64,000 nucleotides of DNA, taken from assembly GCA_963646285.1 (NCBI GenBank), contig CAVIWF010000004.1, positions 1 to 64,000 of the forward strand, read 5' to 3'. Position numbers and translations under genes: made by a program. Below, piece after piece: positions 16,613-24,919 of this stretch. The notes beneath the pieces are model-generated. The model was not told the DNA's origin. It was given only the letters and a program-made list of their open reading frames with translations, and ran no database searches. How positions within the stretch are numbered: the first letter of the stretch is position 1; every line of letters starts with the position of its first letter. The DNA comes from CAKUFA01 sp963646285 (GTDB lineage Bacteria > Bacillota > Clostridia > Christensenellales > Aristaeellaceae).

Positions 16613-17061
16613 ACGGGACCGTTGGCTGCATATTCCAATCTCAGCTCATGCAGTGCGCTGTAGGATCCCTGCATGTCCAGCTGATATTGCAGGTGCACCG
16701 TGCCATGTTCCGGGGTCAGCTTGCAATTCACCCGAGTGGCATATATGGCCATATCAAGATTGCCGTAGGGCGTATGATAGGCTCCTTCAAAACGCTGTCC
16801 CTTGATAAACACCATAGAGGTGCCAAAGTCCCCCGCCCGGGTCATCATCACCCGCCCCGGCTGCATTTGCAGGGTAATATCCTGGGTGCTGGGCTTGCCT
16901 TTTTCATCCTCCGGCTGGGTTTCCTGATAACAAAGGGTATAGTTGCTGCCGGAGACGTTCAGTCTGCCGGTTGTTGTAACACGAATGGGTTCTTCATCCT
17001 CCCCGGGATAGTCCTGTGAGCGTCCTGCAATGGTCACCAATACAGGAATGTCCTTCTGCAT
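16606..17061 (-). CDS. DUF1934 (YwiB-like) beta-barrel protein
   Basis: A 151-residue protein of the DUF1934/YwiB family, small calycin-like beta barrels of unknown ligand common in Firmicutes. Typical blocks: VLVTIAGRSQD at the start, YTLCYQE, RVMMTRAGDFGTSMVF and a C-terminal LQYQLDMQG strand. ATG 17061 has GGAGG 7 nt upstream; the in-frame extension upstream is not conserved in character. First gene of a four-gene operon and divergent from the MATE gene, with a 160-bp shared promoter region. Confidence 0.8.
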   Translation of the reverse strand: MQKDIPVLVTIAGRSQDYPGEDEEPIRVTTTGRLNVSGSNYTLCYQETQPEDEKGKPSTQDITLQMQPGRVMMTRAGDFGTSMVFIKGQRFEGAYHTPYGNLDMAIYATRVNCKLTPEHGTVHLQYQLDMQGSYSALHELRLEYAANGPVC

Positions 17062-17221
17062 GAGCAACACCTCCACTGAAATTGTAGCATAACTGGCCAA
17101 GGAGAACAAGACCGAATGCTTGACTAAACCACAGCTTGCAGCATTCCGTTTCGATTTTTTCTGTTCATTCATCGCCCCCTGTGCTACAATAGGGGGGATG
17201 TTTTTTCAGGAGTTGATTTTC

Positions 17222-18577
17222 ATGGCTGCTGCCGATATGACCCAAGGCAAAACCCTTTCCCATCTGGTCAAGTACGCCATTCCGCTGATTCTGGGCAACT
17301 GCTTTCAGCTGGCGTACAACGCAGTAGACAGCATCATTGCAGGCCGCTTTATCGGCAAAGGCGCCTTGGCTGCAGAAGGCATTGCAGGGCCGGTGATGAA
17401 TCTGGTGATTCTCGGCATTTCCGGCCTATGCATGGGTGCCGGTGTGTTGATGAGCCAGTTCTTCGGTGGCAAGCGCATGGAGGAGCTGCATAAAGAAATG
17501 GCTACGGCCGTCCTGGCCGGGGGAATTTTTTCGGTGGTGGTCGCTCTTGCCGGCTTTCTGCTGACAGACGGCATCCTATCCCTGCTGGCCGTGCCGAAAG
17601 AAATCCAATCCATGACCGGGATTTACCTCCGCATCACCTTCCTTGGTGCGCCGTTCACCTGCTTCTACAACGCCTTATCCGCCGCCTTGAAAAGCGTCGG
17701 CGACAGTAAAACGCCCCTGAAGTTTCTTATGTTTTCCTCCATTCTTAACGGCGTGCTGGATCTGATCTTTATCGGCCTGCTGGGCTTTGGCATTGTTTGT
17801 TCCGCCCTGACCACTGTGATTGCTGAGGCGGCCTCTGCCATCATGAGCTGGCTGTACATTCGCCGGAAGGTGCCCATGCTTTGCCTGAAGCGTCACGAAT
17901 GGCGAATTGATCCACCCCTGCTGAAAACCACCCTGCAATACGGCAGTGTTACCGCCCTGCAGCAGGCCGTGCAGCCCATCGGCAAGCTGCTGATTCAGGG
18001 CCAGGTGAACCAGTTAGGGCTGGATGTGATTGCCGCCTTCAATGCCTGCACCCGTGTGGATGATTTTGCCTTCACCCCGGAGCAGAGCATCGGCCAGGCC
18101 ATTACCACCTTTTCCGCCCAGAACCTTGGTGCCCAGAAGCCGGAACGGATTCGTCAAGGCCTCAAAGCCGGACTTCTGCTGGAGGGCATGTATTGGGTGC
18201 TCATCGGCACGGTGACACTGCTGTTCCGCCGCCCCATTGTCAGCTGGTTTGTTGCCGGAGAAGGCAGTGAGCAGGTGGTGGCCTTAGGAGCGCAGTATTT
18301 GCTGCATATGGCGCTTTTCTACCTTTGGCCTGCCATGACCAATGGCGTGCAGGGCTTTTTCCGTGGCATGGGCAAGATGCCTGTCACCCTTTTGTGCACC
18401 GCCATTCAGACAAGCATTCGTGTCCTGTTCACTTACCTGCTTGCCCCCAGCATGGGGATCAGCGGCATTACCTACGCCTGCGTTGCCGGATGGACGGTCA
18501 TGCTGCTGGTGGAAGTGCCCATGATGCTGCATACTTTGCATACGAACCCTTTTGTAAGGAGGAATGATCCATGTTGA
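17222..18577 (+). CDS. MATE-family efflux transporter
   Basis: A 451-residue MatE-type exporter with about 12 hydrophobic segments. Typical blocks are MTQGKTLSHLVKYAIPLILGN at the start, MGAGVLMSQFFGGKR near residue 60, and ALQQAVQPIGKLLIQGQVN in the second half. Exports drugs or metabolites in exchange for Na+ or H+; the substrate is unknown. I chose ATG 17222 (CAGGAG 9 nt upstream) over the in-frame ATG 17198. A TACAAT -10 box is at 17185-17190. Its last 7 bp overlap the next gene. Confidence 0.9.
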   Translation: MAAADMTQGKTLSHLVKYAIPLILGNCFQLAYNAVDSIIAGRFIGKGALAAEGIAGPVMNLVILGISGLCMGAGVLMSQFFGGKRMEELHKEMATAVLAGGIFSVVVALAGFLLTDGILSLLAVPKEIQSMTGIYLRITFLGAPFTCFYNALSAALKSVGDSKTPLKFLMFSSILNGVLDLIFIGLLGFGIVCSALTTVIAEAASAIMSWLYIRRKVPMLCLKRHEWRIDPPLLKTTLQYGSVTALQQAVQPIGKLLIQGQVNQLGLDVIAAFNACTRVDDFAFTPEQSIGQAITTFSAQNLGAQKPERIRQGLKAGLLLEGMYWVLIGTVTLLFRRPIVSWFVAGEGSEQVVALGAQYLLHMALFYLWPAMTNGVQGFFRGMGKMPVTLLCTAIQTSIRVLFTYLLAPSMGISGITYACVAGWTVMLLVEVPMMLHTLHTNPFVRRNDPC

Positions 18578-18846
18578 TTCTGCTTACATACACCTTGAAG
18601 CCCGGCTGCCGGGACGCTTTCTTCGCTGCTGTGCACCAGCTTGGTATGCCGAAAGTAGTGCAGCAGGAAGAAGGCTGCCTTCGGTATGATTACTATACTA
18701 ACCCGGATAACCCGGATCAGGTGCTGCTCATTGAAGAATGGGCCAGCAAGCCTCATCAGCAGGCGCATATGGAAACACCTCACATGAAGGCCTTCCTGAG
18801 CATAAAGCCCGACTTCGTCCTTACCTCTGACGGCAAAACCTATTGA
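18571..18846 (+). CDS. ABM-domain (antibiotic biosynthesis monooxygenase-like) protein
   Basis: A 91-residue protein with the ABM ferredoxin-like fold: LTYTLKPGCRDAFFAAV, EEGCLRYDYYTNPDNP, VLLIEEWASKPHQQAHMETPHMKAF. Such small dimeric proteins include quinol monooxygenases and LsrG-like isomerases; the reaction here is unknown. It overlaps the MATE gene by 7 bp and has AAGGAGG 9 nt upstream, so the two are cotranscribed and perhaps handle the same compound. Confidence 0.82.
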   Translation: MLILLTYTLKPGCRDAFFAAVHQLGMPKVVQQEEGCLRYDYYTNPDNPDQVLLIEEWASKPHQQAHMETPHMKAFLSIKPDFVLTSDGKTY

Positions 18847-18891
18847 TGTCGGAACCATCGTGCATCTTGTCACAAAAGCATCAATCTTTTC

Positions 18892-18920
18892 TTTGCATTC
18901 TTGAAAAAACGTGCTATAAT
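18892..18920 (+). promoter_or_regulatory. Promoter of the aldolase gene
   Basis: TTTGCA (18892-18897), 17-nt spacer, TATAAT (18915-18920); TTGCAT with 16-nt spacing is equivalent. It lies 34 bp before the aldolase ATG. Confidence 0.78.
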
Positions 18921-18953
18921 AAAGCGAAGACAGTCCTAAAGGAGGTTTTTCCA

Positions 18954-19883
18954 ATGGCTATCGTTACCAGTACTGAAATGTTCAAAAAGGCCTATGAAGG
19001 CGGCTATGCAATCGGCGCTTTCAACGTGAATAACATGGAGATCATCCAGGGCATCACGGAAGGTGCTAAGATGGAGAACGCCCCTGTGATTCTGCAGGTG
19101 TCTGCCGGCGCACGTAAGTATGCCAAGCATGTGTACCTGATGAAGATGATCGAGGCTGCTGTGCAGGATACCGACCTGCCCATCGTTGTGCACCTGGATC
19201 ACGGCCCTGACTTCGAGACCTGCAAGAGCTGCATCGACGGTGGTTTCTCCTCCGTTATGATCGACGGCAGCCACCTGCCTTTCGAAGAAAACATTGCCCA
19301 GACCAAGCGTGTGGTTGAGTACGCTCATGACCACGGCGTTGTGGTTGAAGCTGAGCTGGGCCGTCTTGCCGGTGTGGAAGACGATGTGAAGGTTTCTGCT
19401 GAGGACAGCAGCTACACCCAGCCTGACGAAGTGGAAGAGTTCGTAAGCCGCACGGGCTGCGACTCCCTGGCTATTGCCATCGGCACCAGCCACGGCGCTT
19501 ACAAGTTCAAGGGCGAACCCAAGCTGCGCTTCGACATTCTGGAAGAGGTTGGCCGTCGCCTGCCCGGCTTCCCCATCGTGCTCCACGGTGCTTCCTCCGT
19601 TATCCCCGAGTATGTTGACATGATCAACGAATTCGGCGGCCAGATGCCCGGTGCTCAGGGTGTGCCGGAAGACATGCTCCGCAAGGCAGCTACCATGGCT
19701 GTGTGCAAGATCAACATCGACTCCGACCTGCGTCTTGCCTTCACCGGTCTGGTTCGCAAGCATTTTGCTGAGCATCCCGATCACTTCGATCCTCGTCAGT
19801 ACCTGACCGATGCCCGCACCGGCATTCGCGACATGGTTCGTCACAAGATCGTTGACGTATTGGGCTGCAACGGCAAGGCCTGA
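18954..19883 (+). CDS. fba: Class II fructose/tagatose-bisphosphate aldolase
   Basis: A 309-residue zinc-dependent class II aldolase: GAFNVNNMEI at the start, VHLDHGPDFETC (Zn-binding His and catalytic Asp), GTSHGAYK, VLHGASSV (Zn His) and the substrate-binding KINIDSDLRLAFT. It cleaves fructose-1,6-bisphosphate in glycolysis; the KbaY/GatY tagatose-bisphosphate subgroup cannot be excluded. AAAGGAGG is 8 nt before ATG 18954. Monocistronic, with its own promoter and terminator. Codon use is strongly biased, as expected for a highly expressed gene. Confidence 0.94.
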   Translation: MAIVTSTEMFKKAYEGGYAIGAFNVNNMEIIQGITEGAKMENAPVILQVSAGARKYAKHVYLMKMIEAAVQDTDLPIVVHLDHGPDFETCKSCIDGGFSSVMIDGSHLPFEENIAQTKRVVEYAHDHGVVVEAELGRLAGVEDDVKVSAEDSSYTQPDEVEEFVSRTGCDSLAIAIGTSHGAYKFKGEPKLRFDILEEVGRRLPGFPIVLHGASSVIPEYVDMINEFGGQMPGAQGVPEDMLRKAATMAVCKINIDSDLRLAFTGLVRKHFAEHPDHFDPRQYLTDARTGIRDMVRHKIVDVLGCNGKA

Positions 19884-19912
19884 CCCTACAACTTCATTTC
19901 AATCAAACAAAT

Positions 19913-19960
19913 GCGGCACCGTCGGTCATGCGATCAACGGTGCCGCTTCTTTTGCATTTT
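19913..19960 (+). terminator. Terminator of fba
   Basis: Arms 19913-19922 and 19937-19946 form a perfect 10-bp GC-rich stem followed by TTCTTTTGCATTTT. The converging minus-strand operon ends 17 bp further on and may use it in reverse. Confidence 0.85.
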
Positions 19961-19976
19961 GGAGAATTCGATTTGC

Positions 19977-21656
19977 TTACGCTTTCCCGGTAATGGTCAT
20001 GTGATGGGCAAAGAAGCCCTCCATGGCGTGGGAACGCATTTTCAAATCGTAGTCTGCATGGCTTTCCAGATAGTCCTGGAAATTGTCGCTGCCGTAAACA
20101 AGCCGTGCCAGGGTATCAATGGGCAGGGACAAGTCATAGTCCCGGTCAATCTCCTGCACCTTCTTGCCTGCCTCGCCGCAGTCAACCCGGTAGGTGGCAT
20201 TGTTCTGCTTCAGAATGGGATCTGTTACCTGCAAAACGAAGTGGCCTTCCCGGGCGGAATTCGGCATGAGCCGCAGCACTTCTTCCGCATTCACAATGCG
20301 AATCATGGCCGTTGTGGTGCGCAGCTTTGCTTTCTTTGTGCCGCAATCAATCTGCTCCTCAGGATCCACACAAGGGATGTACCCCATGGATGCAAAGAGC
20401 ATGGGCTTTTCCGTCCGCACATAGGACACGGCTACCCGCTCCTGATACAGGGTCGTCAAGGTTTCACGAATCTTCTGCTCCTGAGAGCGGTTCTGGCCGT
20501 ACAGGTACGCCGCAATCAGCCCAACGCAGGCAGTACATCCCTGCAGCACCACGGTGAAGAACCTGAGCCGCAGCAGCTCCGGCGTGCGGAATTCCAGCAC
20601 TGTAGCCGGCGTCTGCCACACGTTCCAGAAAGCGGTGGTAATATCGCTCCACTCCACCACCACCGTGGGCACCCATTCCGTAAAGGTGTACACCGGGCGA
20701 ATCAGATAATTCACCAGCATGGCCAGCCCGCCTGCGCAAACTGCATAGCCTGCCGCAAACAGGATGATCCGCAGCACCAGTTGGGGCATTAGCCGAACGG
20801 CATAGGTCTTTTGCAGCTGTGCCTGATACTGCCGGTGATAGGCCGACACTTCCCGGTTCAGCCGCTTGATGATTCGCAGCAGAACCACAAAGCCCGCCAA
20901 GGAAAGCAATACCCGCAGCCACAGGGTTGCAGCCATGGTTTCCTTGCCCAGGTCAATGACCGTGCCCCCTTCCTTCCACTGCTTCATGGTGTTGGTGAAG
21001 GTTACATTGGCACCGGAACCGCTGATGGGCGTGGCTTCCACCACAATGGCGGTCGGCTGAAGGCTCTGGCTGACCAGACTCATCAGAGGAATATACGCGC
21101 CCATATCCATGTAGTCGCCCACCCGCTTTTCATGGCGGACAACGCCTACAATGCGGTACGCTTCCCCGTTCAGCATCACGGTGCGGTCAATGGGGTCTGC
21201 CACGGAATACAGCTTCAGTGCCAGCTGCTCATCCACCATGATGACCTTGTCGCCGTTCTTCAGCTCCTCATCATAGAAGGTGCGGCCATAAAGGATATAG
21301 CGGGGATGAACGGCGAAAGCATTCTCGCCCAGCAGGTCAATGTGGGCATCCCCGGAGGCTTCCTCTGTAGCGTTGCTAACCGTTGTGCTTTGGATCACGC
21401 CGCCCATGGTCCACTTGGCAATGGCCTCGGACATATCCTCCGAAGCAGTTTCCAAAGACTCCTGCCAGTCCTTCAATCCCTGATTAGGCTGAACCTTGTT
21501 TGTATCGCTTTCAGACGTGTCTGCCTGCTGAAGCTCCGGCGGTGACACCACATATTGGAGCGTGCTGCCTACGCCGTTCACCTGGATCAGGCTGTACACC
21601 ATAACGCCGAGAAAAATCAGCAGCAGCACTGCGAGGCCCCGGAATTTTTTCTTCAT
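19977..21656 (-). CDS. MacB-type ABC permease-like protein with C-terminal Eis/SCP2-like domain
   Basis: A 559-residue membrane protein. Hydrophobic segment 1 (7-25); an extracytoplasmic MacB_PCD-like domain (about 30-238) with the typical GRTFYDEELKNGDKVIM, LALKLYSVADPIDRTV and RIVGVVRH blocks; hydrophobic segments near 244-263, 292-318 and 366-387 as in the FtsX-like membrane part. The C-terminal 110 residues (450-559) read like the sterol-carrier-type domain of Eis acetyltransferases: MIRIVNAEEVLRLM, FVLQVTDP, YDLSLPIDTLARLVYG. I know of no such fusion. It has no ATPase of its own and none in the operon. GGGAGG lies 7-9 nt before ATG. Last gene of a six-gene operon, 15 bp after the adaptor gene. 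The permease call is firm; the SCP2 call is by eye. Confidence 0.68.
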   Translation of the reverse strand: MKKKFRGLAVLLLIFLGVMVYSLIQVNGVGSTLQYVVSPPELQQADTSESDTNKVQPNQGLKDWQESLETASEDMSEAIAKWTMGGVIQSTTVSNATEEASGDAHIDLLGENAFAVHPRYILYGRTFYDEELKNGDKVIMVDEQLALKLYSVADPIDRTVMLNGEAYRIVGVVRHEKRVGDYMDMGAYIPLMSLVSQSLQPTAIVVEATPISGSGANVTFTNTMKQWKEGGTVIDLGKETMAATLWLRVLLSLAGFVVLLRIIKRLNREVSAYHRQYQAQLQKTYAVRLMPQLVLRIILFAAGYAVCAGGLAMLVNYLIRPVYTFTEWVPTVVVEWSDITTAFWNVWQTPATVLEFRTPELLRLRFFTVVLQGCTACVGLIAAYLYGQNRSQEQKIRETLTTLYQERVAVSYVRTEKPMLFASMGYIPCVDPEEQIDCGTKKAKLRTTTAMIRIVNAEEVLRLMPNSAREGHFVLQVTDPILKQNNATYRVDCGEAGKKVQEIDRDYDLSLPIDTLARLVYGSDNFQDYLESHADYDLKMRSHAMEGFFAHHMTITGKA

Positions 21657-21671
21657 TCCTGCCGCCTCCCA

Positions 21672-23042
21672 TCAGTTTACGTATTCCATCACAGACATGC
21701 CATCGCTAAGCGCCCGGTCTTCCTGATAGGCAATGGTTTGATAGGAGAAGTCCTCCTGCACGGCGTATTGCTTATCATTCTTCTCGATGACGTTCACGGT
21801 CGTCTTTACAGCCTTCATGCCGTTGCTGGTCAGGAAGCCGCCGTTGCTGTCCTGCACAACGAACACGTAGTAGCTGCTGCCGTCGCTGCGCACAGCGGAA
21901 GCAGGCAGCAAGGTGGTGGATTCCTTGGCACGGTAGGTAATGGTGGCCTGCACGCCGCCATCGTTCAGTGCCTTACGAATAGCAGAATTGCCCGGCTCCT
22001 GCATGGATTCCGGCAAGTCAATCAGCAGATACTTGCTGCCGTTGGTTTCCGTGCGGGTGCCCTGTACGGTGGTCTTTTCCGTGCCGGAATCGCTGTCCCC
22101 CAAGGTGACCTTGGTGCCATCGGAAATGGTGCGATCCACGCCGCTCAGGGAAGCCTTCAGCAGGGGCGTGGAATCCTCCACTGTCATGGTGTAAGCGGCT
22201 TTGGCGCCATCATAGCTATCCCCTGCGGCAACGTCCACAGAAACGATCCATCCATCATGAGGTGCCGTAATGGTTGCCAAGGCGGACACACGGCTGTCCA
22301 GCTCAATCATCTGATCGCTCAGGTCATTCATTTCTTCCTGCAGGGTGTTCCGCTTCTTGATGTAGTCAAAGGTATCGCTGCTGACCTTCAGCTTCTTGTC
22401 CTCATAGGTGGCATAGAAGGCCGTGCTGGCTTCATCATAGGTGGACTTGGCGGCAATGGCCTTGTTCACCGCATCGGTAACCTCCTGGGGCACGTCTTTC
22501 ACGGCTGCCAGCTGCTTTTTCCATGCCGTTACATCGCTGCCCAGGGTGATGCCGCTTTGCATGGCCAGCTTCCGTGCCTCATAGGTGCGCTTGCTCAGGT
22601 CGCTTTGCTTTTCCACCATTTCGGCATACAGTTCGTTCTGCCGGCTTTCCTTGGAAAGCTTGCGGTTGGTAATGTCCAGCTCCAGCAGTTCAGTTGCCTT
22701 GCCGTCATAGGACTCCTGCAGCTTTTGCAGGTCTTCCTCGTAGCTGCCCACGGTGGTGGTAAAGATGGTGTCCCCCTTGCTCACATAGGAGCCAGCCTTT
22801 ACGTACACCTTGTTCACGGTCACAGTCGTTTTCTTGGCCTCCGTTACGGTCACTTCTTCCGTTTCCGGGAAGTAGACTTCAGCGGTCAGCTTGTAGGACT
22901 GTTCCAACCGGCCCTTGGTGGGGCTGTACATGCGAACCTTGGGTGTGGTGATGGTCTGCACCGTACGTGCAAAGAACATGCACAGCGCCACAACGACAGC
23001 CAGAATAATGAGTCCTCGCAGGGCAAATCTCTTGAGCTTCAT
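21672..23042 (-). CDS. HlyD-family periplasmic adaptor-type protein
   Basis: A 456-residue membrane-fusion protein: one N-terminal membrane anchor (about 6-26), a beta-barrel/lipoyl first half with VNKVYVKAGSYVSKGDTIF, a long coiled-coil hairpin (about 105-265, rich in Glu/Lys/Leu), a lipoyl second half with ATITAPHDGWIVSVDVAAGD, then barrel domains. In Gram-positives such proteins (YknX type) pair with MacB-like permeases. ATG 23042 has GGAGG 8 nt upstream; the in-frame starts at 23075 and 23057 overlap or crowd the preceding gene. It sits between sugar-type permeases and the MacB-like protein, an unusual mixture. Confidence 0.82.
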   Translation of the reverse strand: MKLKRFALRGLIILAVVVALCMFFARTVQTITTPKVRMYSPTKGRLEQSYKLTAEVYFPETEEVTVTEAKKTTVTVNKVYVKAGSYVSKGDTIFTTTVGSYEEDLQKLQESYDGKATELLELDITNRKLSKESRQNELYAEMVEKQSDLSKRTYEARKLAMQSGITLGSDVTAWKKQLAAVKDVPQEVTDAVNKAIAAKSTYDEASTAFYATYEDKKLKVSSDTFDYIKKRNTLQEEMNDLSDQMIELDSRVSALATITAPHDGWIVSVDVAAGDSYDGAKAAYTMTVEDSTPLLKASLSGVDRTISDGTKVTLGDSDSGTEKTTVQGTRTETNGSKYLLIDLPESMQEPGNSAIRKALNDGGVQATITYRAKESTTLLPASAVRSDGSSYYVFVVQDSNGGFLTSNGMKAVKTTVNVIEKNDKQYAVQEDFSYQTIAYQEDRALSDGMSVMEYVN

Positions 23043-23071
23043 CGAAAAAACCTCCATGCAGGTGATATGGA

Positions 23072-23962
23072 TCACTTAAGCTCGCTGAGCTGAATACCGG
23101 CCACAATGTCTTCCTGGAAGTACAGGTAGATCAGCAGCGTTGGCAGAATGTACAGGGCAGATCCGGCAAAGGCCACCTCTGCACCTTCCGTGGAAATCTG
23201 GTTAAACATGGTGGACAAGGGCTGCAGGGACGAGGCATTGGCCAAGTACACCAGCGGCTGTTCCACCATATTCCAGCAGTCCGCAAAGGAAAGTGCCGCC
23301 GCTGCGCCGAGAATGGGACGGCACACCGGCAGGATCACGTGGATGAACCCACGGAAGGGACCAACGCCGTCCACCATGCCGGCTTCCAGCAATTCATTGG
23401 GAATGGAGACCATGAACTGCCGCAGCAGGAAGATATAGAAGGGTGAAAAACACATGGGCAGAATCACCGCCCAGATGGTGTTCATCAGCCCCAGCCACCG
23501 AAGCACCATCACGCTGGGTGCCATGGTCACCTGGAAAGGCAGGATCATCAGCACCAGCACGAAGAAAAAGATCACATCCCTGCCCCGGAAGGTAAAGCGG
23601 CTCAAGGCATAGGCAGTCAGTGGAATGATCATGGCCTGCCCCAGCAGAATGGCTGCCGCATACATCACCGAGTTGCAGAAGTATTGCAGGTAGGTAGGGT
23701 TTTCAATCAGAATGGTGTAATACTGCCGAAGGGAGAATTGCGCCGGCGAGTAAATCACATCCATCCACTTGGCTGCATCGTAGTTATTCCGCTGCCCCAG
23801 CCAAGCCTTGATTTCACTTGTGGGGAAAAAGGAATACAGGAACGTGCAGATAATCGGAACCAGAATCAGCGCAGAAAGGATCACCAGCAGGATCATTGCG
23901 ATCCATCCTCCAAGGGAAAGCCGATTGAGGCGGTGCCTTCTGCGGCGGCGTGCCGTGTGCAT
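23072..23962 (-). CDS. Carbohydrate-type ABC permease (MalG/UgpE-like)
   Basis: A 296-residue CUT1-type inner-membrane permease with six hydrophobic segments and the EAA-like loop EAGMVDGVGPFRGFIHVILPV that docks on the ATPase. The N-terminus is very basic (RRRRRHR). I prefer ATG 23962 because AAGGAG is 10 nt upstream; ATG 23971 would leave only 1-2 nt. It pairs with the permease encoded 11-20 bp upstream. No ATPase is encoded in the operon, so a shared MsmX-like ATPase from elsewhere is likely. Confidence 0.88.
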   Translation of the reverse strand: MHTARRRRRHRLNRLSLGGWIAMILLVILSALILVPIICTFLYSFFPTSEIKAWLGQRNNYDAAKWMDVIYSPAQFSLRQYYTILIENPTYLQYFCNSVMYAAAILLGQAMIIPLTAYALSRFTFRGRDVIFFFVLVLMILPFQVTMAPSVMVLRWLGLMNTIWAVILPMCFSPFYIFLLRQFMVSIPNELLEAGMVDGVGPFRGFIHVILPVCRPILGAAAALSFADCWNMVEQPLVYLANASSLQPLSTMFNQISTEGAEVAFAGSALYILPTLLIYLYFQEDIVAGIQLSELK

Positions 23963-23982
23963 ACTGCTCATTCTCCTTTCCC

Positions 23983-24837
23983 TTACGCTTTATCCGGCGA
24001 GCGGACAGCCTTGGATGCGTACAGCAGTGCAAACAGTGCCATCACACCCACGGCGAAAATATAGGCGGCAGACGTTACATCCTGATAATCCAGCTTGGCG
24101 TACTTGTTGTTCATGAAGTGCTGGAGGGTATAGATGGCATCTGACGGATAAGCACCGGAGATGAAGTACACTTCCTTGAAAATTTTGAAGGCGTTCACCC
24201 AGCTGAGGACAAACACCAGAAAGGCTGTAGGCAGGATCTGGGGCAGGGTAATGCGGAAAGCCTGAGTAAACCAGCCTGCCCCTTCCAGCGAAGCATACTC
24301 GTACAGGGAGGGATGCACTGCGCTGAGAGCTGATGCGAACAGCACCACGGAGAAGCCAAGGTTCTTCCAGATGTACAGCAGCACCACAGGTACCCGAAGG
24401 GCGACTCCATCCAGCCAAACCACCCGCTCCAGCCCCAGGGCTACCACCAGCCGGTTGATCACGCCGCCATAGTCGAACATGGTCAGCCAAATCAGCAGCA
24501 TGGCGGAAGAAGGCATCAGGTAGGGCAAAAGCAGAATGTTGCGGAATGCTGTGGAGCGTTCCTTCAGCATCTTCAGCATGGCCGCCAGCAGAAAGGAAAG
24601 CAGCCAGATGACGGGAGCACACAGAAGGGACAGCTCCCACGTATTCTTCAAGCCCAGCTGAAACATGCTGTTCTGCATGACTCGGCGGTAGTTATCCAGG
24701 CCTACAAAGTTATTCTGAAAGGTGCCGTCCAGCAGGGAATAATAAATTCCCCCAATGAATGGAGCGACATAAAACAGGATAAGCCCCGCCATGCCGGGCA
24801 AAAGCAGGAGCCACACAATCTTCTTCTTGTGAAACAC
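23983..24837 (-). CDS. Carbohydrate-type ABC permease (MalF/UgpA-like)
   Basis: A 284-residue CUT1 permease with six hydrophobic segments: LLLPGMAGLILFYVAPFIGG at the start, LLPYLMPSSAMLLIW, and the EAA loop EYASLEGAGWFTQAFRITLPQ. The start is GTG 24837, with GGGAGG 8 nt upstream. Partner of the MalG-like permease. Separated from the binding-protein gene by an 82-bp spacer containing a strong stem-loop. Confidence 0.88.
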   Translation of the reverse strand: MFHKKKIVWLLLLPGMAGLILFYVAPFIGGIYYSLLDGTFQNNFVGLDNYRRVMQNSMFQLGLKNTWELSLLCAPVIWLLSFLLAAMLKMLKERSTAFRNILLLPYLMPSSAMLLIWLTMFDYGGVINRLVVALGLERVVWLDGVALRVPVVLLYIWKNLGFSVVLFASALSAVHPSLYEYASLEGAGWFTQAFRITLPQILPTAFLVFVLSWVNAFKIFKEVYFISGAYPSDAIYTLQHFMNNKYAKLDYQDVTSAAYIFAVGVMALFALLYASKAVRSPDKA

Positions 24838-24857
24838 AAGAACATCCTCCCTTACGT

Positions 24858-24898
24858 GTCGGAGGGCAGAGGCGGCTTTTCACCGGCTCTGCCCCGAC
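24858..24898 (-). terminator. Stem-loop between binding-protein gene and permease genes
   Basis: Arms 24858-24871 and 24887-24898 pair as GTCGG(a)GGGCAGAG/CTCTGCCCCGAC with one bulge. No T-run follows. Its place matches the stem-loops of the two amino-acid importers and suggests partial termination or mRNA-end protection. Confidence 0.65.
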
Positions 24899-24919
24899 GA
24901 AGGTTTTGCAGTCAAGCGA

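Noticed and set aside
19977..24837. ATPase gene for the sugar-type permeases or the MacB-like protein
   Set aside because: I looked for Walker A and ABC signature motifs on both strands of the operon and found none; the nearest ATPases belong to the amino-acid importers.
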